Part shown: one piece after another, positions 1-8,985 of the stretch | Numbering within the stretch: the first letter of the stretch is position 1 | Layout of the letters: every line of letters starts with the position of its first letter | Position numbers and translations under genes: made by a program | Assembly (NCBI GenBank): GCA_017936565.1 | Contig: JAGBFG010000025.1 | Span: 1-64,000 of the forward strand | Direction of reading: 5' to 3' | From: Clostridia bacterium | GTDB taxonomy: Bacteria; Bacillota; Clostridia; Oscillospirales; CAG-272 | DNA: 64,000 nt | The notes under the pieces: generated by a model | Seen by the model: the letters and a program-made list of their open reading frames with translations, nothing else | Told to the model about the DNA's origin: nothing | Databases searched by the model: none

Positions 1-1
1 A

Positions 2-67
2 ACAAGGCTCTGCTTCCCTCAAAAGCGCATCAAGGTCATTTTGATTGACGGAGAGTATGGTTATTAA
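2..67 (+). CDS. possible 3' end of a plus-strand CDS (partial)
   Basis: The first bases stay open in plus frame 2 up to a TAA at 65-67. The last residues would be IKVILIDGEYGY, which looks like an edge beta strand. The reading is followed by a hairpin with A and T tracts that can terminate both strands, as expected between convergent genes. Only about 21 codons are visible and the other two plus frames also stop soon after, so no product can be named. The call rests on context alone. Confidence 0.25.
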   Translation, partial: TRLCFPQKRIKVILIDGEYGY

Positions 68-96
68 ACCTATCCTTATAACAGTAAGAAATATAT

Positions 97-144
97 AAAA
101 AAGACTGTATCAAGCGAAGATTACACTTGATACAGCCTTTTTGT
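97..144 (-). terminator. bidirectional Rho-independent terminator
   Basis: A perfect 10-bp stem (CTGTATCAAG at 105-114 pairing with CTTGATACAG at 126-135) is flanked by an A run on the left and a T run on the right. It sits 6 bases past the end of the last gene of the sugar-uptake operon and can also end transcription arriving from the plus strand. Confidence 0.85.
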
Positions 145-150
145 TTTGGA

Positions 151-1230
151 TTATCCAACCAAACCGGATCGCTCAATACCCTGTACCAAATATTTTTGGC
201 AGAAGAGGTAAATAACGACAAGGGGCAAGATAATCATAATACCGGCAGTATTTTCAATAGCTGTCTGATACAAATCCTTAGAAGTCAAATCAAACAGGGC
301 TTCCAAGGAAGGCGGGACATCAACAATGTTAGGCATCAGCCAAACATCATTGTTCAAGAAAAATACCTTTGTGTAGAAGTCATCTGTCCACTGCCACGAG
401 AACGCGAACAGGAAGATGGTTATCATCATAGGAACAGACAACGGCAGAATGATTTGGAAGAAGGTACGGAAGGTGTTAGAGCCGTCCACGTAAGCCGATT
501 CTTCCAGCTCATCAGGAACCCCACGGAAGAACTGACGCATCATAAAGATATAGAGTCCGTTCTTAAAGCCAAGCCCGCATATGGAAAGCACGATCAAGGG
601 AACAAACGTATCCATAACGTTGAGGGTATAGCCGTTGGCAAAGCCGCCGTTGAAAATACCTGTTATGAATTTGAAAAGTCCCGGAATGCCAAGCGCTTGG
701 ATACCGCCGATATCAAATCTGCGGAAGTGCGCCCACATGGAAAGCTTCAAGGTTTGATGAGGCACAATCATCGTAAAGATGACCAGCATAAAAATCAAGG
801 TATTGCCCTTAAACTTGAACTTTGCAAGACCGTAGCCAATCAAGCAGGCAACAAAGGTTTGCAGGAGTGCCACCGTCAAGGAAAGCAGGGTTGTATTGAG
901 GAAAGCCTCAAAGTACCGGTTTTCTATAATAATCGCTTTATACGTACCTAAGGTAAAGTTCTTAGGTATGATATTAACAGTAGCATCCATGAAATCCTGC
1001 GGCGCCATAAAGGAACCGGCGATTTTGGAAAAGAAGGGGAACAAAATGACGTAGCAAACACCGATCATCAAAATGAAACGGAAGATGTACCAAACGACAT
1101 TTTTTAAGAAGTATACGGAAAAAACCTTTTTCTTTAAGCGTTCCCAAAAAGGAGTTCTATCTTCAAATTCTACACGAATTTTGTTTTTAGATTCCTTCAT
1201 AACCTTAAAATTCTTTTGTGTATTATCCAT
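151..1230 (-). CDS. carbohydrate ABC transporter permease, MalG type (pair 1)
   Basis: This is an inner-membrane permease subunit of a sugar ABC importer of the MalG/binding-protein-dependent family. It has about six hydrophobic segments and an EAA loop (EESAYVDGSNTFRTFFQIIL) that would dock on an ATPase. At 359 residues it is longer than the usual 270-290, with a basic N-terminal tail of about 50 residues and an insertion before the EAA loop. I start it at ATG 1230 because GGAGG lies 8 bases upstream; a GTG at 1239 overlaps that Shine-Dalgarno. It is the last gene of the operon, 13 bases after its MalF-type partner. The substrate is unknown. Confidence 0.88.
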   Translation of the reverse strand: MDNTQKNFKVMKESKNKIRVEFEDRTPFWERLKKKVFSVYFLKNVVWYIFRFILMIGVCYVILFPFFSKIAGSFMAPQDFMDATVNIIPKNFTLGTYKAIIIENRYFEAFLNTTLLSLTVALLQTFVACLIGYGLAKFKFKGNTLIFMLVIFTMIVPHQTLKLSMWAHFRRFDIGGIQALGIPGLFKFITGIFNGGFANGYTLNVMDTFVPLIVLSICGLGFKNGLYIFMMRQFFRGVPDELEESAYVDGSNTFRTFFQIILPLSVPMMITIFLFAFSWQWTDDFYTKVFFLNNDVWLMPNIVDVPPSLEALFDLTSKDLYQTAIENTAGIMIILPLVVIYLFCQKYLVQGIERSGLVG

Positions 1231-1243
1231 TCTCTTCACCTCC

Positions 1244-2308
1244 TTAATCCCGCTTCTGATAGAAGACGAAAGAGGACAAAATCAAGAAGATTAGTCCAAT
1301 AATCGCCATAATCACAACGAAATAAATCCAAGACATCGCGGTAGAAAGCTCTTTGCTCGTCTCATACGTTTGAGAGATATAAGACATAACAACATTGCTT
1401 TTTGCGGTAAAAGAGTCGATAATCGTATAAATCGCGTTAACCAAAATCATAGGGCTTATCATCGGGAAGGTGATCTTCCAGAAGGTTTCCCAAGCAGTAG
1501 CGCCCTCGATGCTGGAAGCCTCGTAGATAGAGGGGGAAATAGATTGCAAGCCGCCCAAGAAGATTAACATCTGAACGCCGGAGCGGTTAACGATGTTAAA
1601 GATGTTGTTAACGGCGTTTGCCACGTATTCTACCAACTCAGAGCCTATTTTGATGCCGGAAAACAATCTTTGAATATCCATCGCCGAAACGATTTCCGAT
1701 GCTCCGCCGGAAGCACCTGTGGAAATTCCGCCGTCCGCGTTGCCCATTTGAGAAGCAAGAATATCACTTGCATTGATAGCTTCCATCAAGCCTGTCGAAA
1801 GAATAACAGGAACGAAGAAGATAGCACGGAAGGCAGCGCGACCAATCATTTTCTGGTTCAAAATAATGGCAATAAACAGCGAGAAAATCAAGATCATAGG
1901 CGTGTCTACGACTAACTGCTGAATACCGGAAAGCAAAATTCTGACAAATTGAGGATCCTTTGTCAAGGCGTCCTCGTAAAACTTAATTCCCCACTGGCTG
2001 ACCGATCCATCTACTATATTGAGATGCACGAAGGAATAGCAGATAGAGTCCAAAATGATGGGCAAATAAATCAAAACGAAGCCGATAGCAAAGGGCAGAA
2101 CGAAAAGCCATCCCTCACGCGCCTTTCTTTTATCAAGAGAGGCGGGGCGCTTTTTGTTCTTGGGAATTGCCAGCGCTTCCCCCTGCGCTTCGGGGGCTTT
2201 GCCCCCTGTGAAGCGCGCTTTTACGGATTGGGCGATGTCGACAACACCGTTCTTTACAGACTTGCAGAGCTGGGAAACTTTTTCTTTTACAGTATTAAAA
2301 AACTTCAT
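1244..2308 (-). CDS. carbohydrate ABC transporter permease, MalF type (pair 1)
   Basis: This is the partner permease of the downstream MalG-type gene, 354 residues with an EAA loop (YEASSIEGATAWETFWKITF) near the C-terminus. The N-terminal 60 residues are hydrophilic and Lys/Ala-rich, followed by about six membrane segments; one periplasmic-side loop around residues 175-215 is Gly/Ser/Ala-rich. A Shine-Dalgarno GAGGAG lies 11 bases before ATG 2308. The gene follows the DUF5696 gene by 19 bases in the same operon. No ATPase gene is present, so a shared MsmX/MsmK-type ATPase encoded elsewhere is probable (inference). Confidence 0.87.
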   Translation of the reverse strand: MKFFNTVKEKVSQLCKSVKNGVVDIAQSVKARFTGGKAPEAQGEALAIPKNKKRPASLDKRKAREGWLFVLPFAIGFVLIYLPIILDSICYSFVHLNIVDGSVSQWGIKFYEDALTKDPQFVRILLSGIQQLVVDTPMILIFSLFIAIILNQKMIGRAAFRAIFFVPVILSTGLMEAINASDILASQMGNADGGISTGASGGASEIVSAMDIQRLFSGIKIGSELVEYVANAVNNIFNIVNRSGVQMLIFLGGLQSISPSIYEASSIEGATAWETFWKITFPMISPMILVNAIYTIIDSFTAKSNVVMSYISQTYETSKELSTAMSWIYFVVIMAIIGLIFLILSSFVFYQKRD

Positions 2309-2327
2309 TTCAAAAATTTCTCCTCTC

Positions 2328-5300
2328 TCAATCTACAAGTGTCGTGCCGTTTATCTGGCTGAAATTGTAGGCAGGAACCACAAAGGCTTCTCCGCCGTTG
2401 ATGCCATCCAAACGGACCTCGACATCAAAGATATTATAGTTGATAACGAAATGCACCGTTTCTGTTCCCTTTTGGTATGTAACCATAACCAAATTGTTGG
2501 AATCAACTGTGTAAATAGTCTTCACATAGTTTTTGCCGTCAGTAGAAAGAGAATCGGTTTCAGAAGGAACAAAGGTAATTCCCTCCACGGCATCCAGCGT
2601 TAAGATGAATGCGCCTGCTGTTTCACCTGTATAAGAATTTTGCTTTACAAATTCTTTTACAATGGAAATCTGCTTGGCGGTGGGGGCTCTGCCGATGGCT
2701 TGCTCTAAGCTTGCCAAAATAGCTTCCTCGTCTATCACAACGCCGACTGTTACATCGTAGTAATCTTGCAAGGGTTGACCGTTTGAATGGATTTGCCAAA
2801 CGGCGGCGATGTTCGCCTTATCAGCCTCTGTCAAGGTGGAGTTCGTGCGGAACGCAACGTCCTCTTCTATTGCCGCGATGCTGTTAAGTCCTGCGCGAAT
2901 GGCGTTGACAGTCAACTGCTTCACATTCAATTCACGCAAGCCTTGGTCCTTCAAGGCGGCATATTTGTTTTCAAGGAAGTAGGAAAGTTTCAGGTTGACG
3001 CTCTTTTCAAGCTCTTCGTTCAGCTCATCCTCATCAGCCACGCGCTCACCAATTAAGAACTGGTGATTTTCAATGGTAAAGAGCTGCAATTTACCGATAG
3101 CGTTATTCAGAAGCGTGTACTTGGACACAACGTCACTAAACCAAATATCAAAACGCAAGGAGTAATACTGGCTCAAAAACGTATCTTCCTTCATCAGGTT
3201 GGTGTTACGGTAAGAAAGCAGATAGTAGAGATACGCGCCGTTTTCGATGGACTTCAAAAGCTGATAATCACCATCGCCTGCTTCGTTAATCACAGAGCCT
3301 GCATACTGCTCGTACCCGTGAAGAACGATGCCCCAGAAAGGAACGGTCTTGGTTGTATGCGTATACTTACTGGAATCAATGGGAGCGCCGAGCAAATGAT
3401 CAATGTACCGCAAGGTGTAGACGTTTCCGCCCTCAGACATCACGGAGCCATAATCCTTTTGCAAGGTTCCCAAGGCGTTTTGAATGCTTGCCTTCGCGTC
3501 TTCTCTGTTTTGAGGATTGTCTTCGTTAAAGTCGGAGTTCAAATCCTTAGCCAAGGTAGCCACGGAAATACCGATAGGATTATACTTCGAGAATTTAGCG
3601 GAGAATTTCTCAGCGAAGCTGAAAATCGAAGAAGGAGAAATGCAAATATCAAAGTAAGAGGTAAACTCCTGATATACAGGATCGTAAACCTGCTTTGAGC
3701 AATAGCGGTCATCAACGGCTCTGGCGGCATTTCTCTTCAAATTAATACCGCCACCACCAATGTAGGCGAAATCAAAATCGGGATAAACACCGAACTGATG
3801 CTCGTTGGCATAGGTAATCAGCCTTTCAAAGCCGGCACTTCCGCCCAACGCCTTCACCCATTTCAATTTCTTGGGATATTTGGAATAGATACCGCCATTG
3901 GCGTAGCCTGTCAATTTGAAATTGATATTGGACACCCCCTTCAAGGACAGCTGGTCATACATCTTTTGCACATCGTCAAAGGATGTCAGGGGGGTATCAA
4001 CGGTTACAGGGAAAGACATAACCTTTTCTACGGTCTTGATAGAACCGAAGGTTTCGATGTATAAAGGAATGTTGTTCTCTTTAACGTCTTCCTCTTGCAG
4101 CGCCTCAATGTAGCCGCCGTTAATCAAATAGTCACGGTATGCCTTTGCCATACCAATGTAGGATGCCTCGTAATAAGGAACCTCATAGGTGGTTACGGCA
4201 TTGGATGCTTCTATGGCCGCTTTGTAAGACTCGTCAAACAGCATCACAAATTTCAAGCGGTATGCACCCTCATATTTCCTGTCAGATACAACTGTCCACT
4301 CTTTGTTCTCAGCCACGGAAATGGCATCCTTCATATTGTAGGAGTCGTAAGGACGGGGATAAAACGTGGCATAAACGGAGCTGTAATCAAAGTTGTTGGG
4401 GAAATTGCAGGTCAAATCAGCCAAGGAATCGCCTTCTTCCATAATAGCCAGATAACCTGTATTTTTCTTAACGCCGCCACCCAAGGAAACAAGCTGCTGC
4501 GCGCCGTAAATGGGCATACGGATTGTTTCGGTGTGCTTGGCGTCGTTGTCGATGGAATAATAGGCGTAGTCCTCACCGTAAACGGAAGCCGTCAGGTCAA
4601 CCTTTTTACCCGCTTCATATTCAAGCAAAGCGCCGCTTCCGTCAGGGAAAAAGACGTATCCGTCATTATTCAAGTTCCCGGAGCCAAAATATTGCAAAAC
4701 GCTGATATTGTTCAAGGTGGCTAAGGTTTCATCGAAACGAATACTGGTTGCGGGCAAGGAAACGGAAAGACCGTCCTTCTCCAACACATATTCCAGAGCG
4801 ACACGGAAAACAGGAGTGGGGTCATTGACCTGCACGTAACCCGTTTTTCTGTTGATTTCGTCCAGAACATCCTGGTCAAAATCAACCAGGTATTCGTGCA
4901 CCATTTTTTCCATATACGCCTTTTCCGCGTTGGTACAGCCGGTGCTTCCGGAGCCGAAGGAGCCGTCATCCAAAACATAATAAACGGAATGGTCCTCGTC
5001 CTCAATATCGGTGCGGCCAAAGTTCTTATATTTCTCTTTGATGGCGCTGATATCCTCAGGCTTCGTGGTTGCGTAATCCCATCTACCGAACCAGGTTTCA
5101 AACTTGTTGTAAGCATTACTCAATTTTTCGTATGCCTTGGAATCCATACCGATGGTAGGATCATTCGCATATTGTTCAAGCAACGCTTCAAACGGTTCTT
5201 TAATATGGGTCAGATAGTCGTCTTCGGTCAAAACGCCGGGGAGCAAATAGGTATCATCCAAGCGCCCCATAACGTATTCAACGCGAATACCGTTTTTAAT

Positions 5301-5771
5301 GTTTTTAACGGTGATTTGGTTATTATTTGCGGCCTCGGCAAAGCTATATATAACCTTTTCCGTACCGCCCTTGGCAACATCCTTATACTTGATTTCAATT
5401 TGCGACAAGAGCTTAACAACCGTATTGGAGTTGTTATCCATTGTGCTCTTCGTAATATCCTTGAAATTATAAGGATTGGTTGTCAGAACCTCGCCGGTCA
5501 CAATGTTTTTGTAGGCTACCTCACCGGTAAAACGGTTACAATACAGCTCATAACCGTACTGGCGCGCCACCAAAAGCATATTTTTGTCACCCGCGATCTT
5601 CTCTTCCCAGCTTGCATATTCTTGGTTATATGATGCGGTTATGGCTTCTAGATAATCGCCCGTTTCGGGAATGCCGCCGATAATCTCAGCGGAAACATTC
5701 ACCGTAACAAGTGAAGAAAGGCAACCCACAAGCATCAACAGAGCAAGAACAGACGAAATTATTCTTTTCAT
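2328..5771 (-). CDS. large secreted DUF5696-type protein of a sugar-uptake locus
   Basis: This 1147-residue exported protein begins with a Lys/Arg-rich start, a hydrophobic core containing a Cys and an Ala-rich cleavage region (VSA), so a signal peptide is clear. I recognise it as resembling the DUF5696 family, which occurs beside sugar ABC permeases in Bacillota. Residues about 30-560 are beta-rich and Thr/Asp/Tyr-rich. Residues about 565-925 read like alternating strands and helices of a barrel (for example GVYPDFDFAYIGGGG and VPFWGIVLHGYEQYAG), reminiscent of glycoside hydrolase barrels, but I cannot assign catalytic residues. The start is ATG 5771 with AGGAG 8 bases upstream; a GTG at 5780 is less likely. 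Function unknown; glycan binding or cleavage at the cell surface is inference. Confidence 0.75.
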   Translation of the reverse strand: MKRIISSVLALLMLVGCLSSLVTVNVSAEIIGGIPETGDYLEAITASYNQEYASWEEKIAGDKNMLLVARQYGYELYCNRFTGEVAYKNIVTGEVLTTNPYNFKDITKSTMDNNSNTVVKLLSQIEIKYKDVAKGGTEKVIYSFAEAANNNQITVKNIKNGIRVEYVMGRLDDTYLLPGVLTEDDYLTHIKEPFEALLEQYANDPTIGMDSKAYEKLSNAYNKFETWFGRWDYATTKPEDISAIKEKYKNFGRTDIEDEDHSVYYVLDDGSFGSGSTGCTNAEKAYMEKMVHEYLVDFDQDVLDEINRKTGYVQVNDPTPVFRVALEYVLEKDGLSVSLPATSIRFDETLATLNNISVLQYFGSGNLNNDGYVFFPDGSGALLEYEAGKKVDLTASVYGEDYAYYSIDNDAKHTETIRMPIYGAQQLVSLGGGVKKNTGYLAIMEEGDSLADLTCNFPNNFDYSSVYATFYPRPYDSYNMKDAISVAENKEWTVVSDRKYEGAYRLKFVMLFDESYKAAIEASNAVTTYEVPYYEASYIGMAKAYRDYLINGGYIEALQEEDVKENNIPLYIETFGSIKTVEKVMSFPVTVDTPLTSFDDVQKMYDQLSLKGVSNINFKLTGYANGGIYSKYPKKLKWVKALGGSAGFERLITYANEHQFGVYPDFDFAYIGGGGINLKRNAARAVDDRYCSKQVYDPVYQEFTSYFDICISPSSIFSFAEKFSAKFSKYNPIGISVATLAKDLNSDFNEDNPQNREDAKASIQNALGTLQKDYGSVMSEGGNVYTLRYIDHLLGAPIDSSKYTHTTKTVPFWGIVLHGYEQYAGSVINEAGDGDYQLLKSIENGAYLYYLLSYRNTNLMKEDTFLSQYYSLRFDIWFSDVVSKYTLLNNAIGKLQLFTIENHQFLIGERVADEDELNEELEKSVNLKLSYFLENKYAALKDQGLRELNVKQLTVNAIRAGLNSIAAIEEDVAFRTNSTLTEADKANIAAVWQIHSNGQPLQDYYDVTVGVVIDEEAILASLEQAIGRAPTAKQISIVKEFVKQNSYTGETAGAFILTLDAVEGITFVPSETDSLSTDGKNYVKTIYTVDSNNLVMVTYQKGTETVHFVINYNIFDVEVRLDGINGGEAFVVPAYNFSQINGTTLVD

Positions 5772-5792
5772 TTTTTTCACTCCTTCTTACTC

Positions 5793-8096
5793 TTAAACTC
5801 GATAACTGATTTCTGTCACAATAGATGTAACAAAGGAAATCATTTTTCCAACCAAACTGGAGAACAAAAATCCTACGAACATAATAACTGCCATACCTAC
5901 GATGGTTCCAAGGCAAGTAAGAATGTTCTTGCCGAAGGAATATCCGTGGGTAACCATTGTTCCAAGCAGCACCAAAAGCAATGCCCAAACGTAGCCAACG
6001 ATTGCAATCATCGACACAATAGCAGACTCTTCAAAGGTAACAACGTTGGAAAGGATGGTCGAAACAATTAGCAGTACGGGAATGGGAGACAAGGCATAAG
6101 CCGAGGAAATAAACACATCCTTCAAGGAGCCTTCTCCGTCGAAGAGGGTGGTCAAGCCCCAGTTTGCGATAACCCACAGCAAGAAAGGCAGCATCACAGA
6201 GATAAACTGCGCGAAAATGGTTGAAAACTTGCCTTCGGGATTCATCACGTAGCCTGTTCCGATGGATTGATAGTAGAAGCTGACGATGACAATGCCGAGA
6301 ATGGTCAATGCCGCGCGCATGGAGCCGCGTCTTTCGTGCTTCAAGTCCCAGAAGCCGTCAAAGGGATGGAACATCAAGTGGAAGACGTACATCAATTCCT
6401 GCGCGTATGTCTTTCTGCCAACGCCGAGCAAAGCAACCTTGCTGTTGTACTTTCCTGCGAAGCGGAAGAAGAACGAAAGACCGACAAAAACAAGAACCAA
6501 TACAATAGGAATTAAAATGAACCAATCCGCAATCCAGTCTTTTCTGATTTCTTTGTAGGAATCAGACCAGTTTTCATTATCATAGGCAGCGGAAAGATAT
6601 TGCATAGACAGCTCATAGCCGGTTTTGTCATATTCTCTGTTAATGGCTATGGGCGTTCCGTCGGGCTTACCGTTTTCGGTATAGCCGACAATGACATTGT
6701 TTTCATAAACAGCAACCGTGCTGATTTCGTAGTAGGACTGACCATCAGCAGAAACGAAGGTAGCGTCACCCTGTCTTGCATACGCCTTACCTACACCGAT
6801 ATAGGCAGAGTCAAAGTTGTTGTTGAAACGAAGCACTTCAAGCCAAGCGGAAACAGCAGAGGTATACATACGGTTGTTTTCGCAAGCCAAAGCGTTGATA
6901 AGCAAATCGCCGTACTGCGTTCTCTTATACACCGTAAAGGAGTTGGTCTTTTTATCCAACACAAGGAGCTTTCCGTCCTGATACGTCAGGGCAGCAATTT
7001 CTCCCATGTTACCAAGCTGAATACCCTTGTCGCCAAACACGTGCAGCAAAACACCGTTTTGGTCATAGGTGAAAATCTTGCTTCGCTTAAAGTCGGCAAT
7101 AGACCAAGTACCCTCATCACCGATAGCAACGTCCACAATATTGGATGAGCCGGTAGGTACAAGCTCCTCTGTGGTGAAGTTTTGCACGTCTACTTCACCG
7201 CCGGGACCGAAGAAGCCGTTACGCTTCATAACCTCATCGCCGTTTGAGTTCAGCTTCTTCACGGCTGCATAGTCGGAAGAGTTGCTATCGATAGAGGTTT
7301 GCTGTTCACCGGTATCCACATAGCTGTTACTGGTTACATAGACGAAGCCCTCTTCATCAATGGTGATGTTGTTAAAGGGTCTTGACAGGTTTTGGATTTG
7401 CGATTTACGCTGCTCTTCCGTTTGAAAACGGCGCCAAATCATATCAAGGGGGCTATAAGAAGCCTTTTGTGCACCGATAAATCCCGTAAACAAGCCCTCG
7501 CTTGTCATAACGATGACACCCTCAGAGGTTTCAGAGGAAATGACGTAAATTTTGTCATATTGGTCAACAGCGACTGCAATCGGCTTGTAAGAGGTATCCG
7601 TTCCGAAAAGAGTTCCGTACGGCTTTTCAATACAGCGAACAAAGTTCCCTTCCTTATCAAAGATTACAATGCGCGCTTTATCCGTATCGCAAACGTAAAT
7701 ATACTCATCGTTGACAAACACACCCTGACAGCCCTTTAATGAGTCGTCATACCCATTGTTGTCAAATTTGCTGAGCGTGAATTTATAGCTGTAATCTACG
7801 CCCTGCAACACGACAACGCGGTTGTTGTTGGGGTCAGCGATATAAACGTTGCCGTCATCATCGACTTCCAAATCCGAAGGGGAATTGAAATCCGCAAAAT
7901 TCATAGGTACGTTAGGAATATCCTTTGCCCCGATGGAACGAAGGGGAGAATACGCGGCAGGAGAATACAGCGGATATCCGTCTGCCGAATAGGTGTAGGT
8001 CTGGTAAGGCTCTTCCGCAAAAGCGGCAAAGGAGCCAAGCAGCATCGTCATGACCAGCATTAAAAGCAGGAGTGTGACAATTTTATTCTTTTTCAT
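5793..8096 (-). CDS. NHL-repeat protein with C-terminal Yip1-type membrane domain
   Basis: A signal peptide (residues 1-27, ending AFA) is followed by about five NHL beta-propeller blades (residues about 45-395; examples are DLEVDDDGNVYIADPNNNRV and GVFVNDEYIYVCDTDKARIV). A helical TPR-like piece lies at 400-440. A first membrane segment at about 520-545 leads into a five-helix Yip1-type domain (about 575-750) close to the C-terminus. The 767-residue architecture suggests an extracellular sensor or scaffold anchored next to the transporter. Its role is unknown. The start has a strong AAGGAGG upstream. It sits between permease pair 2 and the DUF5696 gene, with gaps of 12 and 21 bases, so the genes are co-transcribed. 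Confidence 0.8.
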   Translation of the reverse strand: MKKNKIVTLLLLMLVMTMLLGSFAAFAEEPYQTYTYSADGYPLYSPAAYSPLRSIGAKDIPNVPMNFADFNSPSDLEVDDDGNVYIADPNNNRVVVLQGVDYSYKFTLSKFDNNGYDDSLKGCQGVFVNDEYIYVCDTDKARIVIFDKEGNFVRCIEKPYGTLFGTDTSYKPIAVAVDQYDKIYVISSETSEGVIVMTSEGLFTGFIGAQKASYSPLDMIWRRFQTEEQRKSQIQNLSRPFNNITIDEEGFVYVTSNSYVDTGEQQTSIDSNSSDYAAVKKLNSNGDEVMKRNGFFGPGGEVDVQNFTTEELVPTGSSNIVDVAIGDEGTWSIADFKRSKIFTYDQNGVLLHVFGDKGIQLGNMGEIAALTYQDGKLLVLDKKTNSFTVYKRTQYGDLLINALACENNRMYTSAVSAWLEVLRFNNNFDSAYIGVGKAYARQGDATFVSADGQSYYEISTVAVYENNVIVGYTENGKPDGTPIAINREYDKTGYELSMQYLSAAYDNENWSDSYKEIRKDWIADWFILIPIVLVLVFVGLSFFFRFAGKYNSKVALLGVGRKTYAQELMYVFHLMFHPFDGFWDLKHERRGSMRAALTILGIVIVSFYYQSIGTGYVMNPEGKFSTIFAQFISVMLPFLLWVIANWGLTTLFDGEGSLKDVFISSAYALSPIPVLLIVSTILSNVVTFEESAIVSMIAIVGYVWALLLVLLGTMVTHGYSFGKNILTCLGTIVGMAVIMFVGFLFSSLVGKMISFVTSIVTEISYRV

Positions 8097-8108
8097 AGTC
8101 TATCCTCC

Positions 8109-8984
8109 TTAATCCTTCATACCGGAAGAGCCCATCGTTTCGATGATCTGGCTCTGGCTCAAAACGAATACGGTAATCGGCACAAGCATCATAACCACCG
8201 TTGCGGCGGCGGAAGCGCCCGCACGGGCAATACCTGCCGATACCACCTGAGAAATGGCGTAGTTAAACGTCTTTAACTGCTCAGAATGGATGTAAATAGA
8301 AGCACCGGAATTCCAAAGACCCTTGAAGGACTCGATAATCAAGGTCAGCCAAGCGGGCTTAACCATGGGCATCGCGATAACCCAGAAGGTGCGGAATTCG
8401 GAAGCGCCGTCAAGTCTTGCGGATTCCAAAACCGCATCGGAAACGGTGGATTCCATAAACTGCTTCATTAAGTAAAGTCCCATTGTTCCGGCAAGGGCGG
8501 GAATAATCAGCGCCCAATATGAATCAATCATATTCAAGGCAGACATAATGATAAAGTTGGAAAGCTGGTTAACGGTTTGATGGAACATCAAAGACAAAAC
8601 GACGATTTGGAACAAAACATTTCTGCCGGGGAATTTGATTTTAGCCAAGGCATAAGCTGCCATAGATGCCAAAAGCAAGTTACCGAACGTACCGCAAACG
8701 GAGATGAACACAGTGTTGAATATGTAACGGGAGAAAGGCACCCAAGATTCATTCATCAGCTGGAACAAATCACCGAAGTTTGTGAGCACGGGGCTTTTTA
8801 CCAAAAATCTCGGGGGGAACATCCAAAGCTCATCCAGAGGCTTTAAGGATTGAGAAATGGTATAAAGCATGGGCAGAAACATAAATGCGCCCAAGATAAC
8901 GAGTAAAACGGTAATGCCTGCGTCGCCACCCGCAGAACGGTTCAGGACAACTTTATGACGGCGTGTTCTCAATTTTGCACTCAT
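8109..8984 (-). CDS. carbohydrate ABC transporter permease, MalG type (pair 2)
   Basis: This 291-residue permease has the family's usual length, about six membrane segments and a clear EAA loop (LESARLDGASEFRTFWVIAM). The basic N-terminus (RTRRHKVVLNRS) is cytoplasmic. It starts one base after the MalF-type partner stops, which implies translational coupling. It differs clearly in sequence from the pair-1 MalG-type protein, so the two pairs are not a recent duplication. Substrate unknown; carbohydrate is inferred from family and locus. Confidence 0.9.
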   Translation of the reverse strand: MSAKLRTRRHKVVLNRSAGGDAGITVLLVILGAFMFLPMLYTISQSLKPLDELWMFPPRFLVKSPVLTNFGDLFQLMNESWVPFSRYIFNTVFISVCGTFGNLLLASMAAYALAKIKFPGRNVLFQIVVLSLMFHQTVNQLSNFIIMSALNMIDSYWALIIPALAGTMGLYLMKQFMESTVSDAVLESARLDGASEFRTFWVIAMPMVKPAWLTLIIESFKGLWNSGASIYIHSEQLKTFNYAISQVVSAGIARAGASAAATVVMMLVPITVFVLSQSQIIETMGSSGMKD

Positions 8985-8985
8985 A

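Noticed and set aside
127-951. 274-codon plus-strand open frame
   Set aside because: It is antisense to the MalG-type permease, has no ribosome binding site and a composition typical of a shadow frame.
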